Positions 27,141-36,290 of a DNA stretch of 64,000 bases are shown here, piece after piece. The DNA is from Pelagibacterium halotolerans B2 (lineage in GTDB: Bacteria > Pseudomonadota > Alphaproteobacteria > Rhizobiales > Devosiaceae): contig NC_016078.1 in NCBI RefSeq assembly GCF_000230555.1, forward strand, positions 1,116,001-1,180,000. The letters are read 5' to 3'. How positions within the stretch are numbered: the first letter of the stretch is position 1; each line of letters opens with the position of its first letter. The notes beneath the pieces are model-generated. The model saw only the letters and a list, made by a program, of their open reading frames with translations, did not search any database and had not been told where the DNA came from. Both the position numbers and the translations under genes were made by a program.

Positions 27141-27767
27141 ATGGGGGCGAAGGACATTTCCGGCACCGGACCAGGCTCCAAGAGGGTGGGCCAGGACGAT
27201 ACCCGTTCGGAGGGATCCGAACAGGATTTCCAGAATCCGGCGGCAGACTTCGATGTGATCGAGGTCGTCGGCACGATCAAATGGTTCGACGCGGGCAAGG
27301 GGTTTGGCTTTATCGTGCCCGACACCGGTGGAGCCGATGTGTTGTTGCACGTCACCTGCCTGCGGCGCGACGGTTATCAGACGGCCTATGAGGGTGCCCG
27401 CATCGTGGTCGAGGCGCTCAACCGCCCCGGGGGACTCCAGGCGTTCCGCATTGTTTCGATGGACGAATCGACAGCGCGCCATCCCGCGCAGATGCCCGCC
27501 GCCCGCACGCATGTGCATGTGGAGCCGACATCAAAGCTCGAACGTCTCGAAGTCAAATGGTTCAACAGGGTGCGCGGCTTCGGCTTTCTCTCGGCAGGCG
27601 AGGGGCATCCCGACATTTTCATTCATATGGAAACCCTGCGTCAGTTCGGACTGACTGAACTGCGTCCCGGCCAGTTTGTGCTGGCCCGCTACGGCGACGG
27701 TCCCAAAGGCCTTATGGTTGCCGAAATTCGCCCCGATGGTTGGGGCGACGCTCCGTCTTCCCACTGA
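27141..27767 (+). CDS. Double cold-shock-domain protein
   Basis: The 208-residue protein has two CSDs. The first (about 43-108) has RNP1 KGFGFI (53-58) and RNP2 VLLHV (67-71). The second (about 136-202) has RNP1 RGFGFL (145-150) and RNP2 IFIHM (159-163). A Gly/Ser/Asp-rich, probably disordered head and a His/Pro linker flank them. Two-CSD proteins of this size are typical of alphaproteobacteria and bind ssRNA/ssDNA. The ATG at 27141 was chosen for the GGAAGG 8 nt upstream. The DUF192 gene follows after 35 nt. Confidence 0.9.
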   Translation: MGAKDISGTGPGSKRVGQDDTRSEGSEQDFQNPAADFDVIEVVGTIKWFDAGKGFGFIVPDTGGADVLLHVTCLRRDGYQTAYEGARIVVEALNRPGGLQAFRIVSMDESTARHPAQMPAARTHVHVEPTSKLERLEVKWFNRVRGFGFLSAGEGHPDIFIHMETLRQFGLTELRPGQFVLARYGDGPKGLMVAEIRPDGWGDAPSSH

Positions 27768-27802
27768 GGGGCGGCTTGTTTTCAGCAGGTTCCAAGGTTT
27801 TC

Positions 27803-28270
27803 ATGCGCGCTATCGGAAATCTCGTTTTGTCGGCGCTGATGCTGCTCGCCGCCCTCGCTCCGGCTCTTGCGCAGGACGGTGAGGATGTCGCGGTGATCAA
27901 TTCGGGCGATCAGAGCTTTACGTTCACAGTGGAGATCGCAGATACGCCCGAGGAAACCGCGCGTGGACTGATGTTCCGCGAGGAGTTGGCACCCGATGCC
28001 GGCATGCTGTTCGATTTTGTCGAGGAGCGGCCCGCCAGTTTCTGGATGCAGAACACCCTCATCTCGCTCGATATGCTGTTTATCAAGGCGGATGGCGAGA
28101 TCGTGCGCATCCATGAAAACGCCGTCCCCATGGACACAACCCCGATCCCATCGGGCGAGCCGATCCGCTTCGTTCTGGAAATTCCCGGCGGACGGTCCGC
28201 CGAACTGGGCCTCGAAGCGGGAGCGCGGCTCGAGCACCCCCGGGTCCAGGCGGAAGTCCAGCCGCAATAG
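27803..28270 (+). CDS. Exported DUF192 protein
   Basis: The 155-residue protein has a signal peptide (cleavage near ALAQD) and the DUF192 core: ETARGLMFREELAPDAGMLF, SFWMQNTLISLDMLFI and IPSGEPIRFVLEIPGG. DUF192 is a small beta-rich fold of unknown function. It commonly sits next to cold-shock genes in alphaproteobacteria, as here. The ATG at 27803 gives the signal peptide directly; the frame start at 27740 overlaps the CSD gene. Confidence 0.88.
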   Translation: MRAIGNLVLSALMLLAALAPALAQDGEDVAVINSGDQSFTFTVEIADTPEETARGLMFREELAPDAGMLFDFVEERPASFWMQNTLISLDMLFIKADGEIVRIHENAVPMDTTPIPSGEPIRFVLEIPGGRSAELGLEAGARLEHPRVQAEVQPQ

Positions 28271-28289
28271 GCTTGTGCCCGCTCTTCGA

Positions 28290-28724
28290 TCAGCGAACGA
28301 CCAGAACGGGAATCGTGCTTGCCGTCAGCACCTCAGTCGTCTGACTGCCCAGCAGCATCTTGCGGAACCCGCGGCGTCCGTGGGAGGCCATGACGATCAG
28401 GTCTGCACCGATTTCCTGTGATGCCTCGATTATGGCGTCGGCCGGATAGCGGTTGGCGATGTGCCGCGTTTTGCATTCGACCCCGCTTTCGGATGCGAAA
28501 CGGGCCGCCTCTTCGAGGATGTCTTTCACCGCGGCATGCATCGCTTCGTCATATTCGGCAATTGTCGCCGGTCCGGCCACGGCCAGCGCGCCCGATGCCC
28601 ACATATCGGTAACAGTTATGACGGTCACCCTGGTGCCCAGTTGCTTGGCCAGTTTAAGGCCCTGATCCAACCCCTTGGTGGACAGTTCCGAGCCATCGGT
28701 TGCGATGAGAATGTGTTTGTACAT
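28290..28724 (-). CDS. Universal stress protein (UspA family)
   Basis: This single-domain 144-residue Usp has the N-terminal ILIATDGSE and the nucleotide-loop motif ASHGRRGFRKMLLGSQT near the C-terminus. The first Gly of the usual G-2x-G-9x-G(S/T) pattern is Ala, and the rest is intact, so ATP binding is likely. These proteins support stress survival in the cytoplasm. It is convergent with the DUF192 gene. Confidence 0.93.
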   Translation of the reverse strand: MYKHILIATDGSELSTKGLDQGLKLAKQLGTRVTVITVTDMWASGALAVAGPATIAEYDEAMHAAVKDILEEAARFASESGVECKTRHIANRYPADAIIEASQEIGADLIVMASHGRRGFRKMLLGSQTTEVLTASTIPVLVVR

Positions 28725-28856
28725 GGCGCGTCTCCTTTGGTTGAAACAACGCTAACCCACCGCGATCCGTTGCGACTTGATGTGGGTCAACCGCTGATAC
28801 GCGCGAGACGGCACAGTTGTTCGTCTCATGGATCCGCATAAATCCGCAAGCCGCCG

Positions 28857-29795
28857 CTACGGCTTGGTGGAAAGTTTGCCCAGCCGAATGTAGTCCTGAA
28901 CCACCGAATGCAGAATCTTGATAAAGATCTCAACCGATGGGCTGGTGGGGGCGGGGCCTCTGCAAGTCAGGCCGACGGGCCCCATCGTGTCGCTGGTATC
29001 GACCGGTAGCAGGCTGAATCGCCCGGCCTCTACGGCTTTGGAGACAACCCCGTCGGAAATCACCCAGACGGCATCCGACTCTTCGGTAAAGGCCTTCCCG
29101 AAGGATGCCGAAACCGATTCGATGGCATGGGGAAGTTCGGCCATCCCATGGGCCAGCAGGAAATCATCGACATAAGGGCGAATGACCGACCCCTCCGGCG
29201 GCATCAGGATCGGATAGTCGCGGATTGCCGTGAAGGTGAAGCGGTCGGCCTGGATCAACGGGTGGTTGGTGCGCACCACGAACCGCACCTGCTCGGAATA
29301 GAGGTATTCGAACCTCAGTCCCATCATCTGGTTTGCGGGCGAAAGTCGGCCGATCACGATGTCCAGATCGGCGTTCCGCAATTGATCGACAAGCGGTTTG
29401 GTTTCCCCGGTGACGATCTTGATGGAGCTTCCGGTCCTTTCGGCAAGGAATTTGGTCAGGGCGAGTGGAATTATTCGCGATGCGACAGTGGGCAGGGCGC
29501 CAATCTTGAGCGGGGGGGCCGCGTCGGTTCGGGCAAGGCTGTCGATGCCCAACTGAATGGCCGCCACCGACGCGCCGGCATGCTTGAGAAAAACCTCGCC
29601 ATATCTTGTGATCCGAACCCCGCGTCCCTCTCGGTCGAAGAGTTTCTTGCCCACGATGTCTTCGAGCTCACGAATGGTCTTGGTAACGGCGGGCTGGGTA
29701 ACGCCAAGAACGTCCGCCGCCTTTACAATGGACCCTTGCCGGGAGACTTCGATCAACGTTCTCAGATGACGAAATCTTATGCGAATATTTTCCAT
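28857..29795 (-). CDS. LysR-type regulator, PcaQ/GbpR-like
   Basis: The 312-residue protein has an N-terminal winged HTH (about 5-65; SIVKAADVLGVTQPAVTKTIRE) and a LysR substrate-binding domain (about 92-300). The KIGALPTVASRIIPLAL stretch matches the PcaQ/GbpR group, which controls uptake and breakdown of aromatic acids or sugars. It is the last gene in the minus-strand series after SMP-30 and liv genes, so it probably senses their substrate or product. Confidence 0.87.
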   Translation of the reverse strand: MENIRIRFRHLRTLIEVSRQGSIVKAADVLGVTQPAVTKTIRELEDIVGKKLFDREGRGVRITRYGEVFLKHAGASVAAIQLGIDSLARTDAAPPLKIGALPTVASRIIPLALTKFLAERTGSSIKIVTGETKPLVDQLRNADLDIVIGRLSPANQMMGLRFEYLYSEQVRFVVRTNHPLIQADRFTFTAIRDYPILMPPEGSVIRPYVDDFLLAHGMAELPHAIESVSASFGKAFTEESDAVWVISDGVVSKAVEAGRFSLLPVDTSDTMGPVGLTCRGPAPTSPSVEIFIKILHSVVQDYIRLGKLSTKP

Positions 29796-29902
29796 CGCTT
29801 GTATTCCGAATTCCTACGCCGGGATGTCCCGGCCCGAACCGTCACAAGGTCCTTGATTGATCAGGGCCAGCGGCGGCTCGCCTGGGAGTGTTGCTGGAAA
29901 AA

Positions 29903-30832
29903 TCATCGAAGGGTGCGCGGCGAGCGTTCCCCGGTAATGGGACTCGTCGCAGTGCTCGAAGCCGCAGCAAAATTCAGTCGATGCTCGACGCGTCCCTTTA
30001 CGCCCGCGTCGAATGCCAGCACGTGTCCGGCGAGTGGCTCTCGCTCCCGTTGCCCGGGGGGCACCGGTTCAAGAGCACTGGTTATGAACAGGCGATCAAG
30101 GCCCGGTCCACCGAATGCCAGGCACGTAGGATGGCTGACTGGAAGCTCGATCGATTGCAAGATTTCCCCGTCGGGGGCGTATTGGCAGATGCGGCTGCCG
30201 GCGTATACGGCGTTCCAGAGGTTGCCCTGGGCATCGATGCAGCTACCGTCAGGTCGCGCGGGGGGCGTTGTCGTCGCGAAAATTTGCCGATTGGAAATCT
30301 TGCCTGACGCCGCGTGGTCACATCTCCAGATGGCATGCGCCCGGGTATCGGCGAAATACATGCGGGCGCGTGACTGATCAAAGGCAAGGCCATTGGGGAT
30401 TGAAAGCCCATCAATCTCGGTAAACACCGCCCCTTCGGGCGATATTCGATAGAGCTTGCCGCGGGGGGCATAATCGGCTTCACGAAGCGTGCCGACCCAG
30501 AAATTGCCATATGGATCGGCGCGGCCATCATTTTTGCGGTTTTCCGGACGGCCAGGCTCCGGATCTACGAAAAAATCCTGTTTCCCCGTTTCGGGATCAT
30601 AGAGATAGAGCCCGTCATCACAGGCGAGAACCAGGTTCCCATCCTCGCAAAGGGCGATCGATCCCAGACGCCGCGCCTTTACAGGATGGCAATGGCGCTG
30701 ACCAGAATCGGGGTCGTAGCTCCAAAGCCGGCCCTGCAGGATATCGACCCACCAAAGACGCTCGGTGCGTTCGCACCAAAGCGGGCACTCACCGAGCCGG
30801 CTCGGCTCGAACGATATCTGCTCAAATTCCAT
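29903..30832 (-). CDS. SMP-30/gluconolactonase-family lactonase
   Basis: This 309-residue six-bladed propeller has the metal residues of the family: Glu15 (GECPLW), Asn in RKNDGRAD, Asn in IPNGLAFD and Asp in PDGSCID. Family members hydrolyse sugar lactones to aldonic acids. No signal peptide is seen, so it is likely cytoplasmic. Its ATG at 30832 lies inside the end of livF (11-nt overlap), a strong sign of coupling to the transporter. It suggests the importer carries a lactone or a sugar oxidised to one. Confidence 0.88.
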   Translation of the reverse strand: MEFEQISFEPSRLGECPLWCERTERLWWVDILQGRLWSYDPDSGQRHCHPVKARRLGSIALCEDGNLVLACDDGLYLYDPETGKQDFFVDPEPGRPENRKNDGRADPYGNFWVGTLREADYAPRGKLYRISPEGAVFTEIDGLSIPNGLAFDQSRARMYFADTRAHAIWRCDHAASGKISNRQIFATTTPPARPDGSCIDAQGNLWNAVYAGSRICQYAPDGEILQSIELPVSHPTCLAFGGPGLDRLFITSALEPVPPGQREREPLAGHVLAFDAGVKGRVEHRLNFAAASSTATSPITGERSPRTLR

Positions 30833-31559
30833 TGGCGGGTGCTTCCACATTGGCATGACCGCCGAGGAACAATTGGCCGACCCGCGGGTCGGAGAGCAAT
30901 TTGGCGGCAGGCTCATGCATGCGGGTCCGCCCCAGTTCCAGGACAAGGCCATAGTCCGACATGGCCAGGGCAGCCTTGGCATTCTGCTCGACCATGAGGA
31001 CTGTCACACCCTGGTCGCGCAGCTTTGTCAGTGTGCGAAAGACTTCCTGAACGAGATTCGGGGAGAGGCCGATCGAGGGCTCGTCTATGAGGATCAGCTT
31101 GGGGTCGAGAAGCAAAGCGCGAGCGATCTCGAGTTGCTTTTGCTGCCCCCCCGACAGTTCAATCGCTTTCTGGTTCCGCCGTTCGCGCAAGGTGGGGAAC
31201 TGGTCCATGACCTGTTCCATGCGGTCCCTGACCTTTTGTTGGTCGGGCGAGGTGATGCCACCGAGTTCGAGATTATGATAGACAGACAGTTGCGGAACGA
31301 CATTTCGGCCCTGCGGCACATAGGTCACACCGCGCGCGATCATTTCGGCCGGCGTGCGCCGCGTCACATCCTCTCCGTCGAGTATGACATTTCCCGATTG
31401 AATGGAGAGCAATCCGAAAATGGCCTTGAACGCCGTCGATTTGCCGGCGCCATTGGGCCCGATAATCGTGGTGATCGATGCGGGCGGAATCTTGAAGGAC
31501 GTCCCGTTCAGGATCGTGATCTTGCCGTAGCCGCCGTAGATATCCTTGAGTTCAAGCAT
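30822..31559 (-). CDS. livF: Branched-chain-type ABC importer ATPase 2 (LivF)
   Basis: The 245-residue ATPase has Walker A GPNGAGKST (34-42), signature LSGGQQKQL and Walker B LILIDEPSIGLSP. LivF-type sequence follows through MVEQNAKAALAMSDYG. The ATG at 31559 was chosen for GGGAG 7 nt upstream; a GTG at 31565 overlaps the livG stop. It powers the LivHM channel with LivG. The substrate may be other than amino acids given the SMP-30 neighbour. Confidence 0.92.
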   Translation of the reverse strand: MLELKDIYGGYGKITILNGTSFKIPPASITTIIGPNGAGKSTAFKAIFGLLSIQSGNVILDGEDVTRRTPAEMIARGVTYVPQGRNVVPQLSVYHNLELGGITSPDQQKVRDRMEQVMDQFPTLRERRNQKAIELSGGQQKQLEIARALLLDPKLILIDEPSIGLSPNLVQEVFRTLTKLRDQGVTVLMVEQNAKAALAMSDYGLVLELGRTRMHEPAAKLLSDPRVGQLFLGGHANVEAPANGI

Positions 31560-31561
31560 GG

Positions 31562-32308
31562 TCACGCTCCCAAATAGGCATCGATGACCACCTGATTGTT
31601 CCGGATGTCGTCCGGTGTGCCTTCAGCGATCACGGCGCCCTCCGCGAGCACGATGATCCGGGAGCAGAGCGACATGACGAATTCCATGTTGTGTTCGATC
31701 ACGACAAAGGTCGTGCCATGTTCCAAATTGTAAGCTCGGAGGCGTTCCTTGAGATCAGACAGCATTGTGAGGTTGACGCCGCCCGCGGGCTCATCGAGCA
31801 GAACCAGTCCGGGTCCGGCCATGAAGGCCATCGCGGCGTCAAGAAGCTTCTGTTGCCCGTAGGAGAGGGAGCCGGCCAATTCGTCGCGCAGATGACCAAG
31901 GCGGAAAAATTCAATCATGTTGTCGGCGGCTTCGGTCAAGCCGGCATCGGGCTTGCCGAACAGTCGGGACAGCATGGTGCCATGATGTTCCTGTCCGGCC
32001 AGAATGATGTTGTCCAGCACGGTCATCTGCGGAAAGACCGATAGCTGCTGAAAGGTTCTGCCCACACCCTGTCTGTTGAGATCGCAGGCGCGCTTTCCGG
32101 AAACGGAATTGCCGTTGATATGCACAGTGCCGTGATCGGGCAGCAATTGGCCCAGAACGCAGTTGAAAAGGGTCGACTTGCCCGAGCCGTTTGGCCCGAT
32201 CAAACCGAGGATTTCACCTGGCTGGACGTCGAAGCTGACGTCATTGACAGCCCGGATGGCACCGAAGGCCTTTGAAATGTTGCGAACCGAAAGGATTGGA
32301 GCACTCAT
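31562..32308 (-). CDS. livG: Branched-chain-type ABC importer ATPase 1 (LivG)
   Basis: The 248-residue ATPase has Walker A GPNGSGKST (39-47), signature LSYGQQKLLD (LivG-typical, Tyr in place of Gly) and Walker B LVLLDEPAGGVNL. Its ATG overlaps the livM stop by 4 nt. It forms a heterodimer with LivF. Confidence 0.92.
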   Translation of the reverse strand: MSAPILSVRNISKAFGAIRAVNDVSFDVQPGEILGLIGPNGSGKSTLFNCVLGQLLPDHGTVHINGNSVSGKRACDLNRQGVGRTFQQLSVFPQMTVLDNIILAGQEHHGTMLSRLFGKPDAGLTEAADNMIEFFRLGHLRDELAGSLSYGQQKLLDAAMAFMAGPGLVLLDEPAGGVNLTMLSDLKERLRAYNLEHGTTFVVIEHNMEFVMSLCSRIIVLAEGAVIAEGTPDDIRNNQVVIDAYLGA

Positions 32309-33285
32309 TTGAGCTGGCCCTCCTCAGGGAGTGCGGCGTCGATGGGACGCTGCCTTCGGATTTTTCCCGCCAGGCGCGTGCCGATGCCCATGAGACCATT
32401 GGGAACGAAGGCGAGCATTGCGATGACAAGGCCCGAATAGATGATCAGGTAGTAGCCCTCGGTGAAGCGCAGAAATTCGGGCAGGAGGATCACAACCGCC
32501 GCCCCCACGAACGGGCCGAAAAAGAACCCCGATCCGCCAACAACGACCATCAGCAGGATACGCAGCGAATGGGCGAGCCCGAATGAACCCGGCTCGATGA
32601 ACTGAACGAGAGGGGTAACGAGCGCTCCCGCCAGCCCGGCATAGGTCGAGCCGATGGCAAAGGCCAGAAGTGTGATGCGGCGTGTATCGACGCCCAGGCT
32701 TTCGGCACGGACGGGATTTTCGCGAAGTGCCTTGAAGGCCCGGCCCCAGGGCGACCGGACAATGCCCCACATTACAAGGGAAGCAAGCACGGTAATGCCC
32801 AGGGCAAAATAATAGAAATGGATCTGCTTCATCGTCTGGAACAGTCCGAAATCCGGACGCGGCATGCCCACCAGGCCGTAGGATCCTCCCGTGAGCCAGT
32901 CTTCGTTGCGGAGCACGAGAAACACGAGGGTATTGAATGCCAGGGTTACGAAGGCCAGAAAATGTCCCTTTACCCGCAGGGCGGGGTAGCCGAGGACGAG
33001 CCCGACCAGAAAGCACAGCGCCATCCCGACCGGTGCGGCAACGATCCAATGGACGCCGGAGAGAGTCAGGAGGGCCGTGGTGTAGGCGCCGATGGCCATG
33101 AATGAGGCCTGGGCCAGGGAAATCTGACCGGCATAACCGAGTGTGAGATTAAGGCCCATGGCGGCTATCGAAAAGATGAGCCACGAGGTGAGCACGTAAA
33201 CCATGTAATTGCCCTGGCCGATGGGCGTCAAAGCAGCGAGGACCAACAGACCGAGGATTATGAATGGACGGCGCAGCTTCTCCAT
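32305..33285 (-). CDS. livM: Branched-chain-type ABC importer permease (LivM)
   Basis: This 326-residue polytopic protein (nine or ten TM) has the LivM hallmarks GLNLTLGYAGQISLAQASFMAIGAY and AFKALRENPVRAESLGVD, the latter contacting the ATPase. Its ATG overlaps the livH stop by 1 nt. Confidence 0.92.
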   Translation of the reverse strand: MEKLRRPFIILGLLVLAALTPIGQGNYMVYVLTSWLIFSIAAMGLNLTLGYAGQISLAQASFMAIGAYTTALLTLSGVHWIVAAPVGMALCFLVGLVLGYPALRVKGHFLAFVTLAFNTLVFLVLRNEDWLTGGSYGLVGMPRPDFGLFQTMKQIHFYYFALGITVLASLVMWGIVRSPWGRAFKALRENPVRAESLGVDTRRITLLAFAIGSTYAGLAGALVTPLVQFIEPGSFGLAHSLRILLMVVVGGSGFFFGPFVGAAVVILLPEFLRFTEGYYLIIYSGLVIAMLAFVPNGLMGIGTRLAGKIRRQRPIDAALPEEGQLK

Positions 33286-34163
33286 CAGACGGCCCTCCCT
33301 TCCGGCGTTCCCATTATTCCCTGCGGGCGGATGAGAATGATGCCGATCAGCAGGACAAGCGGCAGGGCGGCGCGGTATTCCGCAGTCACATAGGTGGCGG
33401 TCAGATTATCGAGCACACCGATCAAAAGCCCGCCAACAAGTGCCCCACGGATCTGATTGAAGCCACCCACGATCGCCGCGATGAAGGCTATCAATCCCAG
33501 GACTTCGCCATTGGAAAATTTCGCGAGATAGACGGGCGTAATCAGGAACGATGCCACGGCGGCAAGCGCCGCGTTGATGAGGAAGGCATAAAGGATCATG
33601 CGCTTGACGTTGACGCCCAGGATCTCAGCAACGGCCGGGTTTTGCGCGGCGGCCTGCATGCATCGGCCGGTCCGCGTGCGATTGAGAAACAGCGTCAGGA
33701 GCACGACAATACCCAGCGCGATGGCGAGGTTGATAATGTCCTGAAGCGAAACGACGGCGCCCAGAATATGGATGGGATCGGTTGGGAAAAGCGGGGGGAA
33801 CGGCTGGGCCTCGGCCCCGTAAAACTCCTTGACGCTCTCCTTGAGGAATATGCCCAGGGCCATCGTGGCGATTATGAGCGATATGCCCCCCGAGGGCAGG
33901 ATAGGTTCAACGACAAGCTTCTTGAACACATATCCGAGCAGGACAATGGACACCAAAAGAGCGAATACGATCGCGATCCAAAGGGGCATTCCAAGAAAAT
34001 TCATGCCCACCAGCACCAGAAATGCAGGCACCATTACGAACTCGCCCTGAGCGAAATTCACGGTCTGGGCCGATTGCCAGATGAGTGTAAATCCGATGGC
34101 GACAAGAGCGTATATCGATCCGGTCGCCAGGCCGGAGAGCATTATCTGCAGGAATTGAGACAT
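33285..34163 (-). CDS. livH: Branched-chain-type ABC importer permease (LivH)
   Basis: The 292-residue polytopic protein (about eight TM) has the typical start GLATGSIYALVAIGFTLIWQ and the coupling segment ENPAVAEILGV-like QNPAVAEILGVNVKR. It pairs with LivM. A strong intercistronic hairpin (34187-34211) separates it from the binding-protein gene upstream. Confidence 0.92.
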   Translation of the reverse strand: MSQFLQIMLSGLATGSIYALVAIGFTLIWQSAQTVNFAQGEFVMVPAFLVLVGMNFLGMPLWIAIVFALLVSIVLLGYVFKKLVVEPILPSGGISLIIATMALGIFLKESVKEFYGAEAQPFPPLFPTDPIHILGAVVSLQDIINLAIALGIVVLLTLFLNRTRTGRCMQAAAQNPAVAEILGVNVKRMILYAFLINAALAAVASFLITPVYLAKFSNGEVLGLIAFIAAIVGGFNQIRGALVGGLLIGVLDNLTATYVTAEYRAALPLVLLIGIILIRPQGIMGTPEGRAV

Positions 34164-34186
34164 GGTGCTTATCTGCTTTTAAAGTG

Positions 34187-34211
34187 TCGCGGCGGCACAT
34201 CGCCGCCGCGA
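34187..34211 (-). promoter_or_regulatory. Intercistronic hairpin between livJ and livH
   Basis: TCGCGGCGGC (34187-34196) and GCCGCCGCGA (34202-34211) form a perfect 10-bp GC stem with a 5-nt loop, with no U-tract of note. It probably stabilises the binding-protein message or attenuates readthrough into the permease genes. Confidence 0.6.
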
Positions 34212-34225
34212 TGAGACGATGGTGA

Positions 34226-35353
34226 TCAGTTGGCGGGAAGACGCTCGATAACCACGGGGCTGCCATCCTGCACTTCGACCATGAAGCTCGGGCGGGACAC
34301 CTCACCGGTTTCATCCCAGCAGATGTCGAGCAGAATGTTGGGATATTGGTCGGCCGGCAGGCAGAGCCCGTGCATGGTCTCGACGAACGCTTCCTGATCG
34401 AACTCGCCAACCATCTCGGTTACATATTTCGTGGCCCAGGCGGCGATGTAACCCTTGATCGCATCCTGTATGGGCTCGCGGCCGTAACGTTCGTTGAATT
34501 TCTCGCCGAATGCAGCGATTTCGGGCGCGGCTGTCGTCAGGCCCACGTGAGCGATGGCGCCATTGGCGGCATCGCCTGCAAGTTCTATGACCTTCTGATC
34601 ATTGAGCGTGACCTCGCCCACAAGCGGAACCGAAATTCCCTGTTTGCGTGCCTCGATCAGAAAGCGAGCCGATTCCTCCTGATTCATGTAAACGAAGATG
34701 GCTTCGGCCCCTGAGTCTCGGAGTTGAGACACATCGGACGCGAAATCGGCCTGACCCTGTTCCGATGAGATATCGGCAACGACCTCGATCCCGACATTCT
34801 CCATTTCCTGAATGAAGACGTCGTGCCCGCCCTTGCCGAATTCGTTGTTGGTCCAGGCAACCCCAACCTTTTCAACGCCGAGCGTATCGGTGAAATATGG
34901 AGTAAGGCCCGGAACACCCTTCTGGGCACCCATCGATGTGCGGAAAATATACGGATTGCCCTGCTGGACGATGGGCGGCGCTTCCGAACCCACAAATTGC
35001 GGTACACCGTTCTGCATTGCGACAAGCATGTTGACGATGGTCGAACCGGAATAGATCGTTCCCCAGATCGCAAACGCACCCTCGTCGATGGCCTTCTGAA
35101 CCAGAGCGCGCGACACCTGAGGATCGGTCTGCGTATCGTATTCGGTTATCTCGACCATTCGGCCGAGAATCCCGCCTTCGGCGTTGATCTCCTCGACCGC
35201 CAGGCGCGCGCCATCGCGCCAATTCGTTCCCGAGGGCGCGCCGGCCCCGGAAAGCTCGGCAACCACACCGATTCTTACGGCTTCCTGAGCGTATGTTGCT
35301 CCGGCTAGGGCCAGCATCGCAACCGATGTAGCCAATAGTTTTACGATATTCAT
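34226..35353 (-). CDS. Periplasmic binding protein, LivJ type
   Basis: This 375-residue type I binding protein has a signal peptide (cleavage near TYAQE) and the Peripla_BP_6 opening VRIGVVAELSGAGAPSG followed by GARLAVEEINAEGGILGR. The ATG at 35353 was chosen for the perfect GGAGG site just before it. It binds the substrate for the LivHMGF importer. The real ligand could be an amino acid, amide, aromatic acid or sugar acid. Confidence 0.92.
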   Translation of the reverse strand: MNIVKLLATSVAMLALAGATYAQEAVRIGVVAELSGAGAPSGTNWRDGARLAVEEINAEGGILGRMVEITEYDTQTDPQVSRALVQKAIDEGAFAIWGTIYSGSTIVNMLVAMQNGVPQFVGSEAPPIVQQGNPYIFRTSMGAQKGVPGLTPYFTDTLGVEKVGVAWTNNEFGKGGHDVFIQEMENVGIEVVADISSEQGQADFASDVSQLRDSGAEAIFVYMNQEESARFLIEARKQGISVPLVGEVTLNDQKVIELAGDAANGAIAHVGLTTAAPEIAAFGEKFNERYGREPIQDAIKGYIAAWATKYVTEMVGEFDQEAFVETMHGLCLPADQYPNILLDICWDETGEVSRPSFMVEVQDGSPVVIERLPAN

Positions 35354-35458
35354 TTTATCCTCCGCTTGCTGTGAAAGGGGGTGTCGTCTCCCAAGACGCC
35401 GCCCAGAAAAAAACCTGAAACGCATTACCTGGAGTTCACTGCGCAAGGCGTCGCTGGG

Positions 35459-36202
35459 CTACGCCTTGCCTCGATCGAGCGTGGGTGCCGCCTCCGTGAG
35501 AGAGGTTGCGTAACGGCACACGGTGTCACCCACCAAGACACGTCTTGCCTCGATCTCGATGTCGCTGAGCATGTCGTGCCCGAACAGCGCCTTGATCGAA
35601 TGGGCATTTGAAATCGTGTGGAAGCTGATCCCGACGACGATCAGATACACATCCATCAATCTAAGGTCGCTCCGTATGGAGCCGTCTTTCTGACCCTCGG
35701 AAAGTATGTTTCTCAAGGGCTCGAGGTTGCTCGGGTAACCAGCTATTTCTTCGCGAAGCTCTCCCAATATTTCACCGCGATTTATGTTCTCGTAGAGAGA
35801 CAACCTCACGAGGTTAGGGTGGCGCAGATGGGTATCAAATGTGCTTTCAGCGTATTTCCGGAGCGCTTCCATCGGAGAAAGCCCGTTGACGTTCTCGAAG
35901 GCACCGGCGCGGCGCAGGGACGCATATGCCCCTTTGATTACAGCCTTGTAGAGGCCGCGCTTGTTCTCGAAATAGTAGTAGATCATCCGCTTGCTGGTGC
36001 TCGTGCGCCGGGCGATCTCGTCGATATTGGCGCCCTCAAACCCCAGGCTCGCAAACTCTTCCTCCGCGACTTTGAGGATGTCTGCCTGTGTTGCCGCGGA
36101 AATTGTCTGCGCGTCAGCATCTGGCTGATGCTTCCTTCGACCACGCCCCCGCCTGGGTGTGATGCTCGTGGTTTCTGCGCTCGATCCTCCCGGTTTTTTC
36201 AT
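35459..36202 (-). CDS. TetR-family regulator
   Basis: The regulator of about 247 residues has an Arg-rich N-terminal arm (RRGRGRRKHQ), an HTH at about 40-85 (NIDEIARRTSTSKRMIYYYFENK region) and an all-helical ligand domain. It lies upstream of livJ on the same strand, and a 26-bp perfect palindrome stands about 90 bp before its start. The ATG at 36202 and a GTG at 36223 are both possible starts. It likely represses itself and perhaps the liv-SMP-30 genes downstream. Confidence 0.87.
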   Translation of the reverse strand: MKKPGGSSAETTSITPRRGRGRRKHQPDADAQTISAATQADILKVAEEEFASLGFEGANIDEIARRTSTSKRMIYYYFENKRGLYKAVIKGAYASLRRAGAFENVNGLSPMEALRKYAESTFDTHLRHPNLVRLSLYENINRGEILGELREEIAGYPSNLEPLRNILSEGQKDGSIRSDLRLMDVYLIVVGISFHTISNAHSIKALFGHDMLSDIEIEARRVLVGDTVCRYATSLTEAAPTLDRGKA

Positions 36203-36290
36203 TCTGATGAATCGCCTGGGCACGACGGAGCGATTGCAGCTTTTGGCTGCCTGCCGCCCGTTCGACGCCCTCCTCCTGCCTTGTTGGTCT

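Noticed and set aside
33264-34214. Plus-strand 316-codon open frame
   Set aside because: It is antisense to livH and composed of charged low-complexity sequence.
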